Origin: Pseudomonadota bacterium
Lineage (GTDB): Bacteria; Desulfobacterota; Binatia; Binatales; Binataceae
Assembly: GCA_021323675.1 (NCBI GenBank)
Contig: JAJPKP010000017.1
Location: forward strand, 1-64,000
Direction of reading: 5' to 3'
DNA: 64,000 bases
The notes beneath the pieces were generated by a model. That model was not told where the DNA came from, did no database searches, and saw only the letters and a program-made list of their open reading frames with translations. Position 1 is the stretch's first letter; each line of letters opens with the position of its first letter. Below, piece after piece: positions 15,865 through 23,994 of the stretch. The translations under genes and the position numbers were made by a program.

Positions 15865-17015
15865 CGCCGTCCCTCAAGCGTGAGAGAATCCGAGAATCGG
15901 TCAAACGCACGCCCAGACAAACCGGTCAGCTGATATGCGCTACGATAAAGAAGCCGCCCCTCTCTCGCCGCCCGTACCACTGTCTCGGCGAAGCGTCGAC
16001 CAATCCGAAGGCTCTGGGTCGCATAAAAGTTCCCACCAGATGCCCTGACGGACTCTCGCCGTTGGACATCCACAAGATACGACCGATAGAAGTCATGAAA
16101 TTTGGCTTGGCTAATGAGCCTGAGGTCAAGCACCCGGCGCGCGGCAACCAACTCACTGACCTTGAACTGGCGAGCGATGTCGGCGAATTCGTTGGTGGCC
16201 CCCACATGCGTGTTCCAGTAAGCGCGCAACTCTTCTTCTGGAATGAGAAATTCCGCGGCTATTCGATTGCATTTCCGCTCTGTAGCGTCATTCGCGGGTT
16301 CAAGTTCCCGCAAATCAAAGGCCGCGCTCGAACCCAGCCAGAGATGGGCCAGTTCATGCGCAAGAGTAAACATTTGTGCCGCTTTGGCGTCTGCGCCATT
16401 CACGAAGATAAGCGGTGCATATTCATCTACTAAAACAAAACCCCTGAATTCCTCGACGTTCAACCTTCTGTGCGTATTGTTCCCAACGATTCCGTTCACG
16501 ACGACGAGGATCGATGCGGTCTCTATTTTCGACTGCAACTCCTTCAGCGCTTCGGACCAATTAGGTTGTTCACCGGCCCACCCTCTGTCGACATCTAGGA
16601 CTCGCCGGATTTCAGCCGCAACCCTCGATGGCTCGTCGTCTTGACTCGCCGATCGAATGAATGGGAGCGGCTCATGGCCTTGTTCAACGAGGTACTGTCG
16701 CATCCATTCCTGACGTCGCTCCATCGTTTGGACAGTCTCAAGGAGGTCAGGACTAGGGCGGGTGGGTTGGCCTTGAGCAACCGTGCGAAAATGAGGAATC
16801 GACAATTCCTCGGGAGGCGGCTCCCTTAGAAAGAGGTAGCCCAAGGGTGTGGAGGTGGCTTTAGCCAATGCTTCCAGCTGGCGAAGAGTAGGCTGGGCGC
16901 CGCCTCGCAGCCACTCAGACAATTTTGGAAGCCTTTTGAAAAGGACTGTCGTATCTCGACCAGATCGCTCCACTGCCCACTGGAGAACTGGTCTGCTCGC
17001 GGCAAAACGAGTCAT
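15861..17015 (-). CDS. XRE-type HTH plus ImmA/IrrE metallopeptidase (putative antitoxin)
   Basis: A 384-residue protein whose N-terminal 65 residues form an XRE-like helix-turn-helix (KLSEWLRGGAQPTLRQLEALAKATSTPLGYLFLRE), followed by an ImmA/IrrE zinc peptidase domain with the HEXXH motif HELAH at 220-224 and a downstream conserved ATERKCNRIAAEFLIPEE helix supplying the third ligand. In ImmA-type systems the peptidase cleaves a partner regulator. Fusions of this kind are often encoded with PIN proteins in predicted toxin-antitoxin pairs. The gene overlaps the DUF4411 gene by four bases and the promoter should lie just upstream of 17015. Confidence 0.85.
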   Translation of the reverse strand: MTRFAASRPVLQWAVERSGRDTTVLFKRLPKLSEWLRGGAQPTLRQLEALAKATSTPLGYLFLREPPPEELSIPHFRTVAQGQPTRPSPDLLETVQTMERRQEWMRQYLVEQGHEPLPFIRSASQDDEPSRVAAEIRRVLDVDRGWAGEQPNWSEALKELQSKIETASILVVVNGIVGNNTHRRLNVEEFRGFVLVDEYAPLIFVNGADAKAAQMFTLAHELAHLWLGSSAAFDLRELEPANDATERKCNRIAAEFLIPEEELRAYWNTHVGATNEFADIARQFKVSELVAARRVLDLRLISQAKFHDFYRSYLVDVQRRESVRASGGNFYATQSLRIGRRFAETVVRAAREGRLLYRSAYQLTGLSGRAFDRFSDSLTLEGRR

Positions 17016-18224
17016 AGCTGGCTCTCTTGGAGAACAATTCTATAGATCACAACTGGCCTCTTCTCCCCGAATCGTCGCCGACGGGTGTCTTCACCTTTCT
17101 CGATAGCCCGTTAACAACCGCGCGGGATCGAGAAACCCCATAAGGTGGTTAGCCTTGAATTCCCTGATGCACCGTCTACCGTCGTGGCGCATGTGCGCCG
17201 GGACTCCCCTACCGCGGCGACATCTCATTGTCGATCAGATCCGGCCCCGGGTTTGAGAAACTACGGTCAAATCCCTGGATGTTGCAATAAAGCGAACAAG
17301 CGTGTCCTCTCGCAGAACCGGAAGTTCGGGCGGCTGGCCCGACCGATCTGCCAATTCATTTTGATTCTTATGGAGTAGGTTACGCCACCTATACACGTCC
17401 GACCATTCCGCAAGCGAAGGGGCCACGCCATTCGCGCAGGGATATCATAAAGGGGCTCGCTGGTTAAAACCGCGCTGATGGTAGGCTCTCGTAGTCGAAC
17501 AGTCACCGGCGACAATCCAGAGTTCTCGTGACACCCGGGCGCTTCATTACCACGGGCGAAGAGTAGACGGGTAGCGGCGATATTGGCGGAAATCAAATGA
17601 AGTGAAGCGCTTTTGGCCCCTCGCTCGCGAATAGCCGCAATACTGGGGTTCTTGCCGTCCAACATGACCACCGCTGCCAGCCCGAGGAGTTGCTTGCCTC
17701 GCAACCCGCAAGAGCTTGCCAATGTTCCCTTGATTCTAGCGGAAGTTTTGGTGAAGAAGGACTTGAAGCCGCGGCTTTGCGAGCTCCGAATAGCCTCCAC
17801 CGGATGAGCCAAAGGAGCCGCGTCAGTCCGCTCTCCTGTGACGCTCATCAAAACGCCCGATCCGTCGCCGTGGGGCGCGTCGAGAGCTGCGAAGAATCGC
17901 TGACGCCTGGGACGACGAGACTCGAGCGTCGCGCGGGCACGCGGTAGCCGCCCGCCCATCAACTTCGGCCAATTCCGCCTTGGGAAACGCCAGCTAACAA
18001 AAAGGTCTGTCGCCATTTTCATCTGTCAGGTAGGGTCCCGACAGTCATCAGACCGGAAGGAACAGACCGGCCGGACAATCAGCAACCTTCGACCTCGAGT
18101 TGCATCTCGGCTGAGCGTCGTGCACCGAAGGATCGTCATCAGCAATGGTCGATGTGCGGCGTCGATCTCGATTGCGAAGCGCGGCGTGAGCAGGTGCGTC
18201 GCCGCGATATGGAAAGAAGGAGAA
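17016..18224. other. 1.2 kb stretch without a recognised gene
   Basis: No frame here encodes anything I recognise. The longest is a 251-codon minus-strand frame at 17267-18022 that no longer frame opposes, so it is not a simple shadow, but its translation mixes arginine-rich and serine-rich segments with no domain signature. A smaller minus-strand frame at 17235-17426 looks slightly more protein-like. The region lies beside the toxin-antitoxin-like pair and may hold decayed mobile DNA; no terminal repeats or transposase motifs were seen. Confidence 0.4.
17267..18022 (-). CDS. doubtful hypothetical protein, 251 aa
   Basis: An uninterrupted 251-codon frame with ATG start. Nothing in its translation matches a known domain. 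The strongest hydrophobic piece is LLGLAAVVML near the middle. It has no clear ribosome-binding site, no neighbour in an operon, and uneven composition. I list it only because no competing frame explains this stretch. It could be non-coding or a remnant of an inserted element. Confidence 0.2.
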   Translation of the reverse strand: MKMATDLFVSWRFPRRNWPKLMGGRLPRARATLESRRPRRQRFFAALDAPHGDGSGVLMSVTGERTDAAPLAHPVEAIRSSQSRGFKSFFTKTSARIKGTLASSCGLRGKQLLGLAAVVMLDGKNPSIAAIRERGAKSASLHLISANIAATRLLFARGNEAPGCHENSGLSPVTVRLREPTISAVLTSEPLYDIPARMAWPLRLRNGRTCIGGVTYSIRIKMNWQIGRASRPNFRFCERTRLFALLQHPGI

Positions 18225-18974
18225 ATGGATTTCGTCACTCTGCGCAAAAACAACGGCATCGCCACTCTCATCCTGAACCGCGGCAAGGTCAACGCGCTCA
18301 ACGGAGCGGTCGTTGATCAGTTGCGGGCGCACCTCAAACGGCTGGAAGCCGAGCCTGATGTGCGGGCCGTTATCCTGACGGGCTCGGGAAAGTTCTTTTC
18401 CTTCGGCTTCGATATCCCGGAATTCCTAGCTTTCAGCAAAAAACAATTCACGGAGTACCTGGTCAATTTCACCGATCTCTATACCTATCTGTTTCTGTTC
18501 CCCAAGCCGGTTGTCGCGGTCCTCAACGGCCACACAATGGCGGGCGGCTGCATGCTCGCGCTCGCCTGTGACCATCGAATCATGATCACCGGCAAGGCCA
18601 AGATCTCGCTCAATGAGATCGGATTCGGATCGTCGGTGTTCGCGGGCAGCACCGAGATGCTGCGCTTTTGGGTCGGCAACGCAAACGCGACCGCGATTTT
18701 GTATTCCGGAGCCATGTATCAGGCCGAAGAAGCAAAAGCGTTGGGACTGATACATGAAGCGGCGGCCGAACAGAGTTTGCTCGCGGCCGCCGAACATGCC
18801 GCCGCGCTTTTGGGGGCGAAGGCCTCGCCCGCTTTCGCGAGCATCAAGTCTCTGCTCAGAAAATCGGTGGCCGAAGAGATGCGGCAGCGGGAAGCAAGCT
18901 CGATCAACGAATTCGCGGAGATTTGGTATTCGGACGCGACGTGGGCGAACCTGCGGAACATAAAGATCTATTGA
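18225..18974 (+). CDS. enoyl-CoA hydratase/isomerase family protein
   Basis: A 249-residue crotonase-fold protein, a family that hydrates, isomerises or hydrolyses CoA thioesters. Seen: the CoA-binding strand RAVILTGSGKFFSFGFDIPEF and the oxyanion-hole segment LNGHTMAGGCMLALACDHRIM, followed by LNEIGFGSSVF where hydratases keep catalytic residues. ATG 18225 was selected for AAGGAGA directly upstream; the frame continues 35 codons further back without support. The C-terminus is short, closer to monofunctional delta3-delta2 enoyl-CoA isomerases than to classic hydratases. It is convergent with a second crotonase gene, so this pair probably serves fatty-acid-like CoA degradation. Confidence 0.85.
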   Translation: MDFVTLRKNNGIATLILNRGKVNALNGAVVDQLRAHLKRLEAEPDVRAVILTGSGKFFSFGFDIPEFLAFSKKQFTEYLVNFTDLYTYLFLFPKPVVAVLNGHTMAGGCMLALACDHRIMITGKAKISLNEIGFGSSVFAGSTEMLRFWVGNANATAILYSGAMYQAEEAKALGLIHEAAAEQSLLAAAEHAAALLGAKASPAFASIKSLLRKSVAEEMRQREASSINEFAEIWYSDATWANLRNIKIY

Positions 18975-19076
18975 AGCCCGATTGGCGGAGACACGCGCCA
19001 CGCCCCTGAGACCCCGCACGCGTTCGAAGTAGCTTGCGATCGAGGCGGCGCGATCTTTTGAACCCTGCCCGGGAAG

Positions 19077-19853
19077 TCAGCGGGGCCGGCTGACAGCCGC
19101 CCGGGTTTCAGCCGATATCCAATTGTCGCGGAGTGGCTCGCGGCCATCGCGAAGCGCGGACTCGATCGCTGCGATTGTTGGCCCCTTCAGTTGGCGCTTG
19201 ATCGTGGCAAACGCGCCGCGGGGCAGATTGGCATAACTGATCGCTCTGGCTATCGCCGCGTCCAGCAGCACTTCGCGCGGCGCGGATTCATCGAACACAC
19301 CTGCGGCAAGTCCTTCAGCAAGGCCATCGTTTTCTCCCGACAGAACCAGCCGCCGCGCCGCTTGCGGCGACAACTCCGCCCGCACCACCTCCATCGCGGC
19401 GACCGGATACGGAATTGCGACTTTCACTTCGGCGAGTCCCGCACGTATCGGCGCGTCGGCCACAACTCTCCAATCGCAGCACAGCGCGAGCACGAGGCCG
19501 CCCGCGATCGCATGCCCATTCACCGCCGCCACCACCGGCAGGGGGCATCCGTACACGGCGAGAATCATTCCGTTGAGCACCTCGAGCAGTTCGAGCTGTT
19601 CGGCCTTGCTGTAGTGCGGCACCGCCTTCACATCGAGGCCCGCGCAGAACGTCGTGCCCTCGGCGGTAAGCACGATCGCGCGCGCCGAGTCATCGCGGGC
19701 GAACAGACTGAACGCGTCCCGCAATTCCGTGAGCATCGCGATGTCCATGGCGTTGGCCGGCGGCCGCGCGAGCGTGAGAATTTCGATTCCATCGCGTTTG
19801 CTGTGAGCGACATACCGGCCTGTGATGGTTGCCATCTCCCACAGATGCGCCAT
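19077..19853 (-). CDS. enoyl-CoA hydratase/isomerase family protein
   Basis: A second crotonase-fold protein of up to 258 residues. Seen: LTLARPPANAMDIAMLTELRDAF at the N-terminus, AIVLTAEGTTFCAGLDVKAV, and the oxyanion loop VNGHAIAGGLVLALCCDWRVV. The segment after it, AGLAEVKVAIPYP, keeps one glutamate in a position used by hydratases. ATG 19853 opens the frame; ATG 19835 gives a protein six residues shorter with GGGAG directly before it, too close for a normal site. It faces the other crotonase gene tail to tail and diverges from the nitroreductase gene. Confidence 0.85.
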   Translation of the reverse strand: MAHLWEMATITGRYVAHSKRDGIEILTLARPPANAMDIAMLTELRDAFSLFARDDSARAIVLTAEGTTFCAGLDVKAVPHYSKAEQLELLEVLNGMILAVYGCPLPVVAAVNGHAIAGGLVLALCCDWRVVADAPIRAGLAEVKVAIPYPVAAMEVVRAELSPQAARRLVLSGENDGLAEGLAAGVFDESAPREVLLDAAIARAISYANLPRGAFATIKRQLKGPTIAAIESALRDGREPLRDNWISAETRAAVSRPR

Positions 19854-19974
19854 GTTCGCATCTCATTCAACCGATTGCGCGATTTCGATGGAGAAACCCG
19901 TCGAGCAGGCGGAGCGGCCCTTTCTTGACATCTTACTGTCGTTCGTTGAGAAGGGACTGAAACAGGAGACGAAC

Positions 19975-20574
19975 ATGGATGTTATCGAAGCGATGGAGAC
20001 TTGCAGCGCGGCGCGTTATCTCAAGCCCGATCCCGTGCCGCAGGAGTTGATCGAGCGCGTGATCTACGCCGCCACTCGCGCCTCGAGTCCCGGCAACAGC
20101 CAGGCATGGGACTTTGTCGTCGTGCGCAGTCCTGAAACAAAAACCAAAATCCGCGATCTGCTCGCGCCGCGCTTCAAGGCGAGGGGCGTGGGAGTGCCAA
20201 GAACGGGGCGGGTCACCAGTGGAATGATAGCGGGCGCGATGCATCTCGCGGAGTCGCTGAACGAGGTCCCGGCCATAATCTTCGTCTGCGGTCCGGTAGC
20301 TTATCCGCCGAACGCCCCGATGGAGCAGTTCGTGTGGTCGGCGCTCTACCCGGCGGCGCAGAACCTGATCGTGGCCGCTCGATCGCTCGGTCTGGGCACG
20401 ACCTTCACGACCTTCCACATGTTCATGGAAAACCAGCTGCGCGACCTCCTGGGAATTCCCAAGGAGATAAAGTTCGGCGTGATGATCCCGATCGGATGGC
20501 CGCAAAAGGACTTCGTCAAGGTAAAGCGCAAGCCGATCTCCGAGGTAATCCATTGGGACAAGTGGAGCGCTTGA
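19975..20574 (+). CDS. nitroreductase family protein (FMN)
   Basis: A 199-residue FMN-dependent nitroreductase-fold protein. The opening MDVIEAMETCSAARYLKPDPVPQELIERVIYAATRASSPGNSQAWDFVVVR is diagnostic: the R of SAARYL and the S-PGNSQ-W loop contact FMN. A later VWSALYPAAQNLIVAARSLGLGTTFTTF helix is the usual dimer and flavin region, and IPIGWP near the end is also typical. These enzymes reduce nitro groups, quinones or enones with NAD(P)H. ATG 19975 follows AGGAG by six bases. It is divergent from an enoyl-CoA hydratase-like gene; the link to the nitronate monooxygenase far upstream is only thematic. Confidence 0.9.
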   Translation: MDVIEAMETCSAARYLKPDPVPQELIERVIYAATRASSPGNSQAWDFVVVRSPETKTKIRDLLAPRFKARGVGVPRTGRVTSGMIAGAMHLAESLNEVPAIIFVCGPVAYPPNAPMEQFVWSALYPAAQNLIVAARSLGLGTTFTTFHMFMENQLRDLLGIPKEIKFGVMIPIGWPQKDFVKVKRKPISEVIHWDKWSA

Positions 20575-20667
20575 TCGGAACCAGCGCGGGCGCCGGGGTC
20601 GCGAACTAACCAGTGCGAGGCGGTGAAGCGCGCGCGGCGCGACGGCCGGTCCGAACAGGAGAGCTCC

Positions 20668-21948
20668 GTGACTGAGAGTTATTGTCGGGTCGGCATCGAC
20701 ACGCGCGCCGATCATCAGCGCGATCGTCCGAGGGATAGCCCCGTGAATCGCGCTCGAGGCGCCGCGTCCAGCGGAGCATCGCTGCGATCGGACAACGATG
20801 GCGCGCGGCCATCCCTAAGAAACAAGGCGCTCCGGGCCCCGTGGGCCCTGGCAACCTTCTTTATTGCGTGCCTCCAGGCTTGCGGAGGCGGCGGATCTTC
20901 GCCTTCAACCGTAAGCGCGCCGTGGCCGATGTTTCGCCAGAACCTCCAGCACACCGGCTTGAGCCTCAAGCGGACGGCGATCGATTCCGGAATCAAGAAA
21001 TGGTCGTTCACAACGGGCGATATGGTGCGATCCTCGCCGGCAGTCGGAAGCGACGGCACGATCTACATAGGATCAAACGATCACAAGCTGTACGCGATCA
21101 ATCCGGACGGGAGTGAAAGATGGTCTTTCACCGCCGGCAATGTCGTGATCTCCTCGCCGGCCGTCGCGGATGGCGTGGTGTACGCGGGCTCCGATGATCA
21201 CAACCTCTACGCGATAAATTCCGACGGCAGCGAAAAGTGGGCCTTCGCCACCGGTGACGTGATGGCCTTTTGCTCACCGACGGTCGGCCCGGACGGAACG
21301 ATTTACGAGGGCTCGGAAGACCACAAGCTTTACGCGATCAATCGCGACGGCAGCCTGAGATGGTCCTTCCTGACGGGCGGCAAGATCGAATCTTCCGCCG
21401 CGCTTGATAAACGGGGCACGATCTATATCGGATCAGACGACCACGACCTCTACGCAATCAATCCCGACGGCAGTCAGAAATGGGTCTTTGCCGCGGGCGA
21501 CCTGGTCTTCTCCTCGCCGGCGGTGGCAGCCGATGGCACGATCTATGTCGGATCCAACGATCACGCGCTTTACGCGATCGCTTCGGACAGTACGAAGAAA
21601 TGGTCGTTCACCACCGGCGACGTGGTTTTATCCTCGCCGGCGATCGGCGCCGACGGCACGATCTACGTGGGATCGGCCGATCACAAGCTCTACGCCATCA
21701 ATCCGGACGGCAGCCAGAGATGGTCGTTTACCGCCGGCGACGTGATCCTCTCCTCTCCGGCGATTGGCAGGGACGGGACAATATTCGTGGGATCGGCGGA
21801 TCACAAACTGTACGCGTTGAACCCGGACGGAACCCAGAAATGGTCCTTCAGCGCGGGCAACCTGATTCTCTTTTCCTCGCCGGCGATCGGCGCCGACGGT
21901 ACGATCTACGTCGGATCGGACGATCACAACGTATACGCCGTCGACTGA
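20668..21948 (+). CDS. PQQ-like beta-propeller repeat lipoprotein
   Basis: The mature part is a chain of about eight 40-residue repeats of the type DGTIYVGSxDHxLYAINPDGSxxWSFTxGD, the signature of PQQ-like or BamB-like beta-propellers, each strand set ending in a WSF motif. Before them is a hydrophobic segment ATFFIACLQA-C with Cys codon at 20881, a likely lipobox, followed by GGGGSS, so the protein should be anchored in the outer or inner membrane facing the periplasm. GTG 20668 has AGGAG upstream but gives an N-terminus about 70 residues before the lipobox, far too long for a normal signal; GTG 20743 is an alternative. Ligand or partner unknown. Confidence 0.8.
   Translation: MTESYCRVGIDTRADHQRDRPRDSPVNRARGAASSGASLRSDNDGARPSLRNKALRAPWALATFFIACLQACGGGGSSPSTVSAPWPMFRQNLQHTGLSLKRTAIDSGIKKWSFTTGDMVRSSPAVGSDGTIYIGSNDHKLYAINPDGSERWSFTAGNVVISSPAVADGVVYAGSDDHNLYAINSDGSEKWAFATGDVMAFCSPTVGPDGTIYEGSEDHKLYAINRDGSLRWSFLTGGKIESSAALDKRGTIYIGSDDHDLYAINPDGSQKWVFAAGDLVFSSPAVAADGTIYVGSNDHALYAIASDSTKKWSFTTGDVVLSSPAIGADGTIYVGSADHKLYAINPDGSQRWSFTAGDVILSSPAIGRDGTIFVGSADHKLYALNPDGTQKWSFSAGNLILFSSPAIGADGTIYVGSDDHNVYAVD
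21001..21948 (+). repeat. eight tandem 120-bp coding repeats of the beta-propeller
   Basis: The codons for the repeated tryptophan fall at 21001, 21121, 21238, 21361, 21481, 21601, 21721 and 21841. Spacing is exactly 120 bp in five of seven steps, with one 117/123 compensating pair, so the DNA is a tandem array of very similar units. The last four units are closest to each other, pointing to recent duplication or homogenisation. Copy number could change by slippage or recombination. Confidence 0.85.
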
Positions 21949-22258
21949 AGGCTTCGCCGCTCAACACCGCGGACGATTGGAAATCCAAGCGCCTCCGCCG
22001 AATAGTGCGATTGGCGAGACGCAAGCCCGGCGGCGGTCGGCTGGCCCGTGTTGGAGGGCGGTCGGTCACGAAGTCACTAGCGACACTGACCTTCCCTGCG
22101 GTTGGCCCGAAAACGCAGGGGCGCTCGCCGAGCACGCGTCGTCCATATTACTGAAGCGCGCGCACAAGTACGGCGTTCGTCGCTACATTATCGCCGCGCG
22201 TGGTTCGCGCGAAGCTTCAAAGTCCTTTCTACCTCTCGATTTTTGGCGAATTCCGGCT
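21949..22258. other. 310 bp without a gene
   Basis: This space lies between the 3' ends of the plus-strand beta-propeller gene and a minus-strand unknown gene. Short frames cross it but none looks coding. I see no strong terminator hairpin with a T-run and no repeat. Confidence 0.4.
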
Positions 22259-22756
22259 TCAGTCTGAGCGACGCCGCCGTCTCGTCGAGGCTGTCTTTTG
22301 CGAAGCTGCCATCGCCTTGGCTGCCCTCTCGAGATAAGGCGTGACCATCTTCTTTCGCAGCCTCAACAGTCGCGGAGCTTCGCTGCCGATCAACTTCTCG
22401 ATGCGCTTGTCGAATTCTTCACCCAGAGCCGTCGGAACCTGGCGCGGGATTTCGCCGGAGAAGCAAGGGATACCAGTGTCAGGCCAGGCAAGCGTGCGGC
22501 CTGAATGCATCAACGACCAACGCAGAGCGTTGATACCGTTCATCAACGCATCCAAAGAATCCACGCCGCGAACCTGTTCCGGAAACACTTCCGCGCCATC
22601 AATGTGGACATCGCACACCCAGTCTCCACGACTGGTTATCTGAGGCATGCCGAGCGAAATGATGATTCGACTTTTGGGCTCTTTCGCATCAGTTAATTCG
22701 CGGGTCGCAACGATCTGATCGATAGTCTTCTTTGGCATCGGCTCTTGGTCCTTCAC
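22259..22756 (-). CDS. hypothetical protein, second gene of an overlapping pair
   Basis: A 165-residue soluble protein that I cannot assign to a known family. It has a compact N-terminal part with GMPQITSRGDWVCDVHIDGAEVFPEQVRGVDSLDALMNGINALRWSL, which looks like a small alpha-beta domain, and a basic tail ending in five arginines. The start overlaps the stop of the preceding gene by four bases, so translation is coupled. Such small partner proteins are often immunity or accessory factors, but that is inference from arrangement alone. Another start at the second methionine is possible. Confidence 0.65.
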   Translation of the reverse strand: MKDQEPMPKKTIDQIVATRELTDAKEPKSRIIISLGMPQITSRGDWVCDVHIDGAEVFPEQVRGVDSLDALMNGINALRWSLMHSGRTLAWPDTGIPCFSGEIPRQVPTALGEEFDKRIEKLIGSEAPRLLRLRKKMVTPYLERAAKAMAASQKTASTRRRRRSD

Positions 22757-23658
22757 TGTTCAAATATGTAGCTACAGAGGCCTCTTCTCCATTCTACGCT
22801 CTCATTCATCCCTCTTTGGCATAAGAGCAAAAACTCTTTTATGGAAGGATGAAATGCGAACTCAGGGTCATCTCGAAGGTCTTCGCACATCTGCCGCCAA
22901 ATGGCTGAATGCTCTGCAGAGTCCTTGCATCGACTGTAAGTCACCGGTCTCCAGCGGCGGCCAAAAGGTCCAGAGGGATCCCCGACGTCGCCTTCCATTG
23001 GCGGTTTAGGTTCTTCCTCAACCCGTGGCCTCGGCTTGGCCAGAGGGTTTAGTTCGCCTTCAATTGACGGGGCTGGCTCAACCTGGGGAATTGGTTCGCC
23101 ATCGATCAGTGGGTCAAGAATTTCGGGGTCGATGGGCAGGAATTCCTGAACCCGCATTGGATTCGGATCGGGCACCGCCGACCCACGCGTTCTCCGCCCT
23201 TCTCCGATCGGAACGACGACCCTCGACGGTACTGTATTGGCTCCACCTGTAGTCCAGCGCCCGCGGTCGTCGCGGGGTTCGTCAAAGTTGAAATTCTGCT
23301 TGAGTAGAGTCGAGGCCTTTCTGAGGCGATCGAGTTGACCAGGCGTCAGTTGATTGATCGGGAAATACAGCCCGAGGAGGCGCGCCTTCGCGATGTCGCC
23401 GTTCCTGAGCGCTTTCGCGATGCTTTCGAGGTGGCGCGCCAAACGCTGCACATCGCCAGCACGGAGCGTGGCCACCTTTTGCAAACACGATAGTTCCTCG
23501 AGGGTCGCAGGCTCATAGCCGCGTGAGGTCCTGCGGACCAGTTGGAAGTCCGGACCCAGCGTGACGCCGCTTTCATCGACAGCAAGTCCGTAGCTGTCTG
23601 CGCCACGTTCGACCAGACGGCGCGCCGCTCCAAACCATGGCTTGCTCTTGTTGGTCAT
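22753..23658 (-). CDS. hypothetical protein with DEPRDDRGRWT motif and Cys-containing C-terminus
   Basis: About 301 residues. A helical N-terminal domain is followed by FNFDEPRDDRGRWTTGG, a motif known to me from C-terminal tails of phage-like head or structural proteins and from proteins carrying a variable C-terminal domain; then a long proline-glutamate-rich linker (PxVEPxPxxEGELN); then a C-terminal block with RCKDSAEHSAIWRQMCEDL and RRGLCSYIFEQ, three to four cysteines and no family I recognise. ATG 23658 is preferred to TTG 23694, though neither has a ribosome-binding site. The following gene overlaps it. A delivered effector with an immunity partner is possible but unproven. Confidence 0.6.
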   Translation of the reverse strand: MTNKSKPWFGAARRLVERGADSYGLAVDESGVTLGPDFQLVRRTSRGYEPATLEELSCLQKVATLRAGDVQRLARHLESIAKALRNGDIAKARLLGLYFPINQLTPGQLDRLRKASTLLKQNFNFDEPRDDRGRWTTGGANTVPSRVVVPIGEGRRTRGSAVPDPNPMRVQEFLPIDPEILDPLIDGEPIPQVEPAPSIEGELNPLAKPRPRVEEEPKPPMEGDVGDPSGPFGRRWRPVTYSRCKDSAEHSAIWRQMCEDLRDDPEFAFHPSIKEFLLLCQRGMNESVEWRRGLCSYIFEQ

Positions 23659-23866
23659 GGGGCGCACGGTAGGGAGTACGCATTTTGCTGTCAAAGCGTT
23701 TCAAAAAAGTGTCTAGGTTTGTCCACAAAACATCGACAGCGGTGACGGCGGTGCCAGGAGTGGTTTGCGAGCTTGGTTCGGGATGGAGTTCCCGAATCTG
23801 AGGCCGGCGGTTGCCCGAAGATCGGGACCTCGGTTCTCTTCCGGCAAGAGCACGGCGACCAAAAAT

Positions 23867-23942
23867 TGGTGGAGCAGAAGGGATTTGAACCCTCGACCCC
23901 CACGTTGCGAACGTGGTGCTCTCCCAGCTGAGCTACTGCCCC
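23867..23942 (-). tRNA. tRNA-Ala (anticodon CGC)
   Basis: The reverse strand folds into a full 76-nt cloverleaf: 7-bp acceptor stem beginning GGGGCAG, D-arm GCTC/GAGC, anticodon stem CCACG/CGTGG with loop TTCGCAA (anticodon CGC, reading GCG), five-base variable loop, T-arm with TTCAAAT, and encoded CCA at the 3' end. The acceptor stem has the G3-U70 pair that identifies alanine tRNAs. It lies alone between the unknown gene pair and galU. Confidence 0.95.
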
Positions 23943-23994
23943 ACCGCGGGCGAGAGAGCGAATTATTGCTCGAATCGGGACGGCAGGAAAGCGG

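Noticed and set aside
17267-18022. Reading the 251-codon frame as a transposase
   Set aside because: No DDE or HUH motif, no helix-turn-helix and no terminal inverted repeats could be found.
21001-21948. Regular repeats that look at first like a CRISPR or satellite array
   Set aside because: The period is 120 bp, stays in frame and encodes beta-propeller blades; there are no unique spacers.
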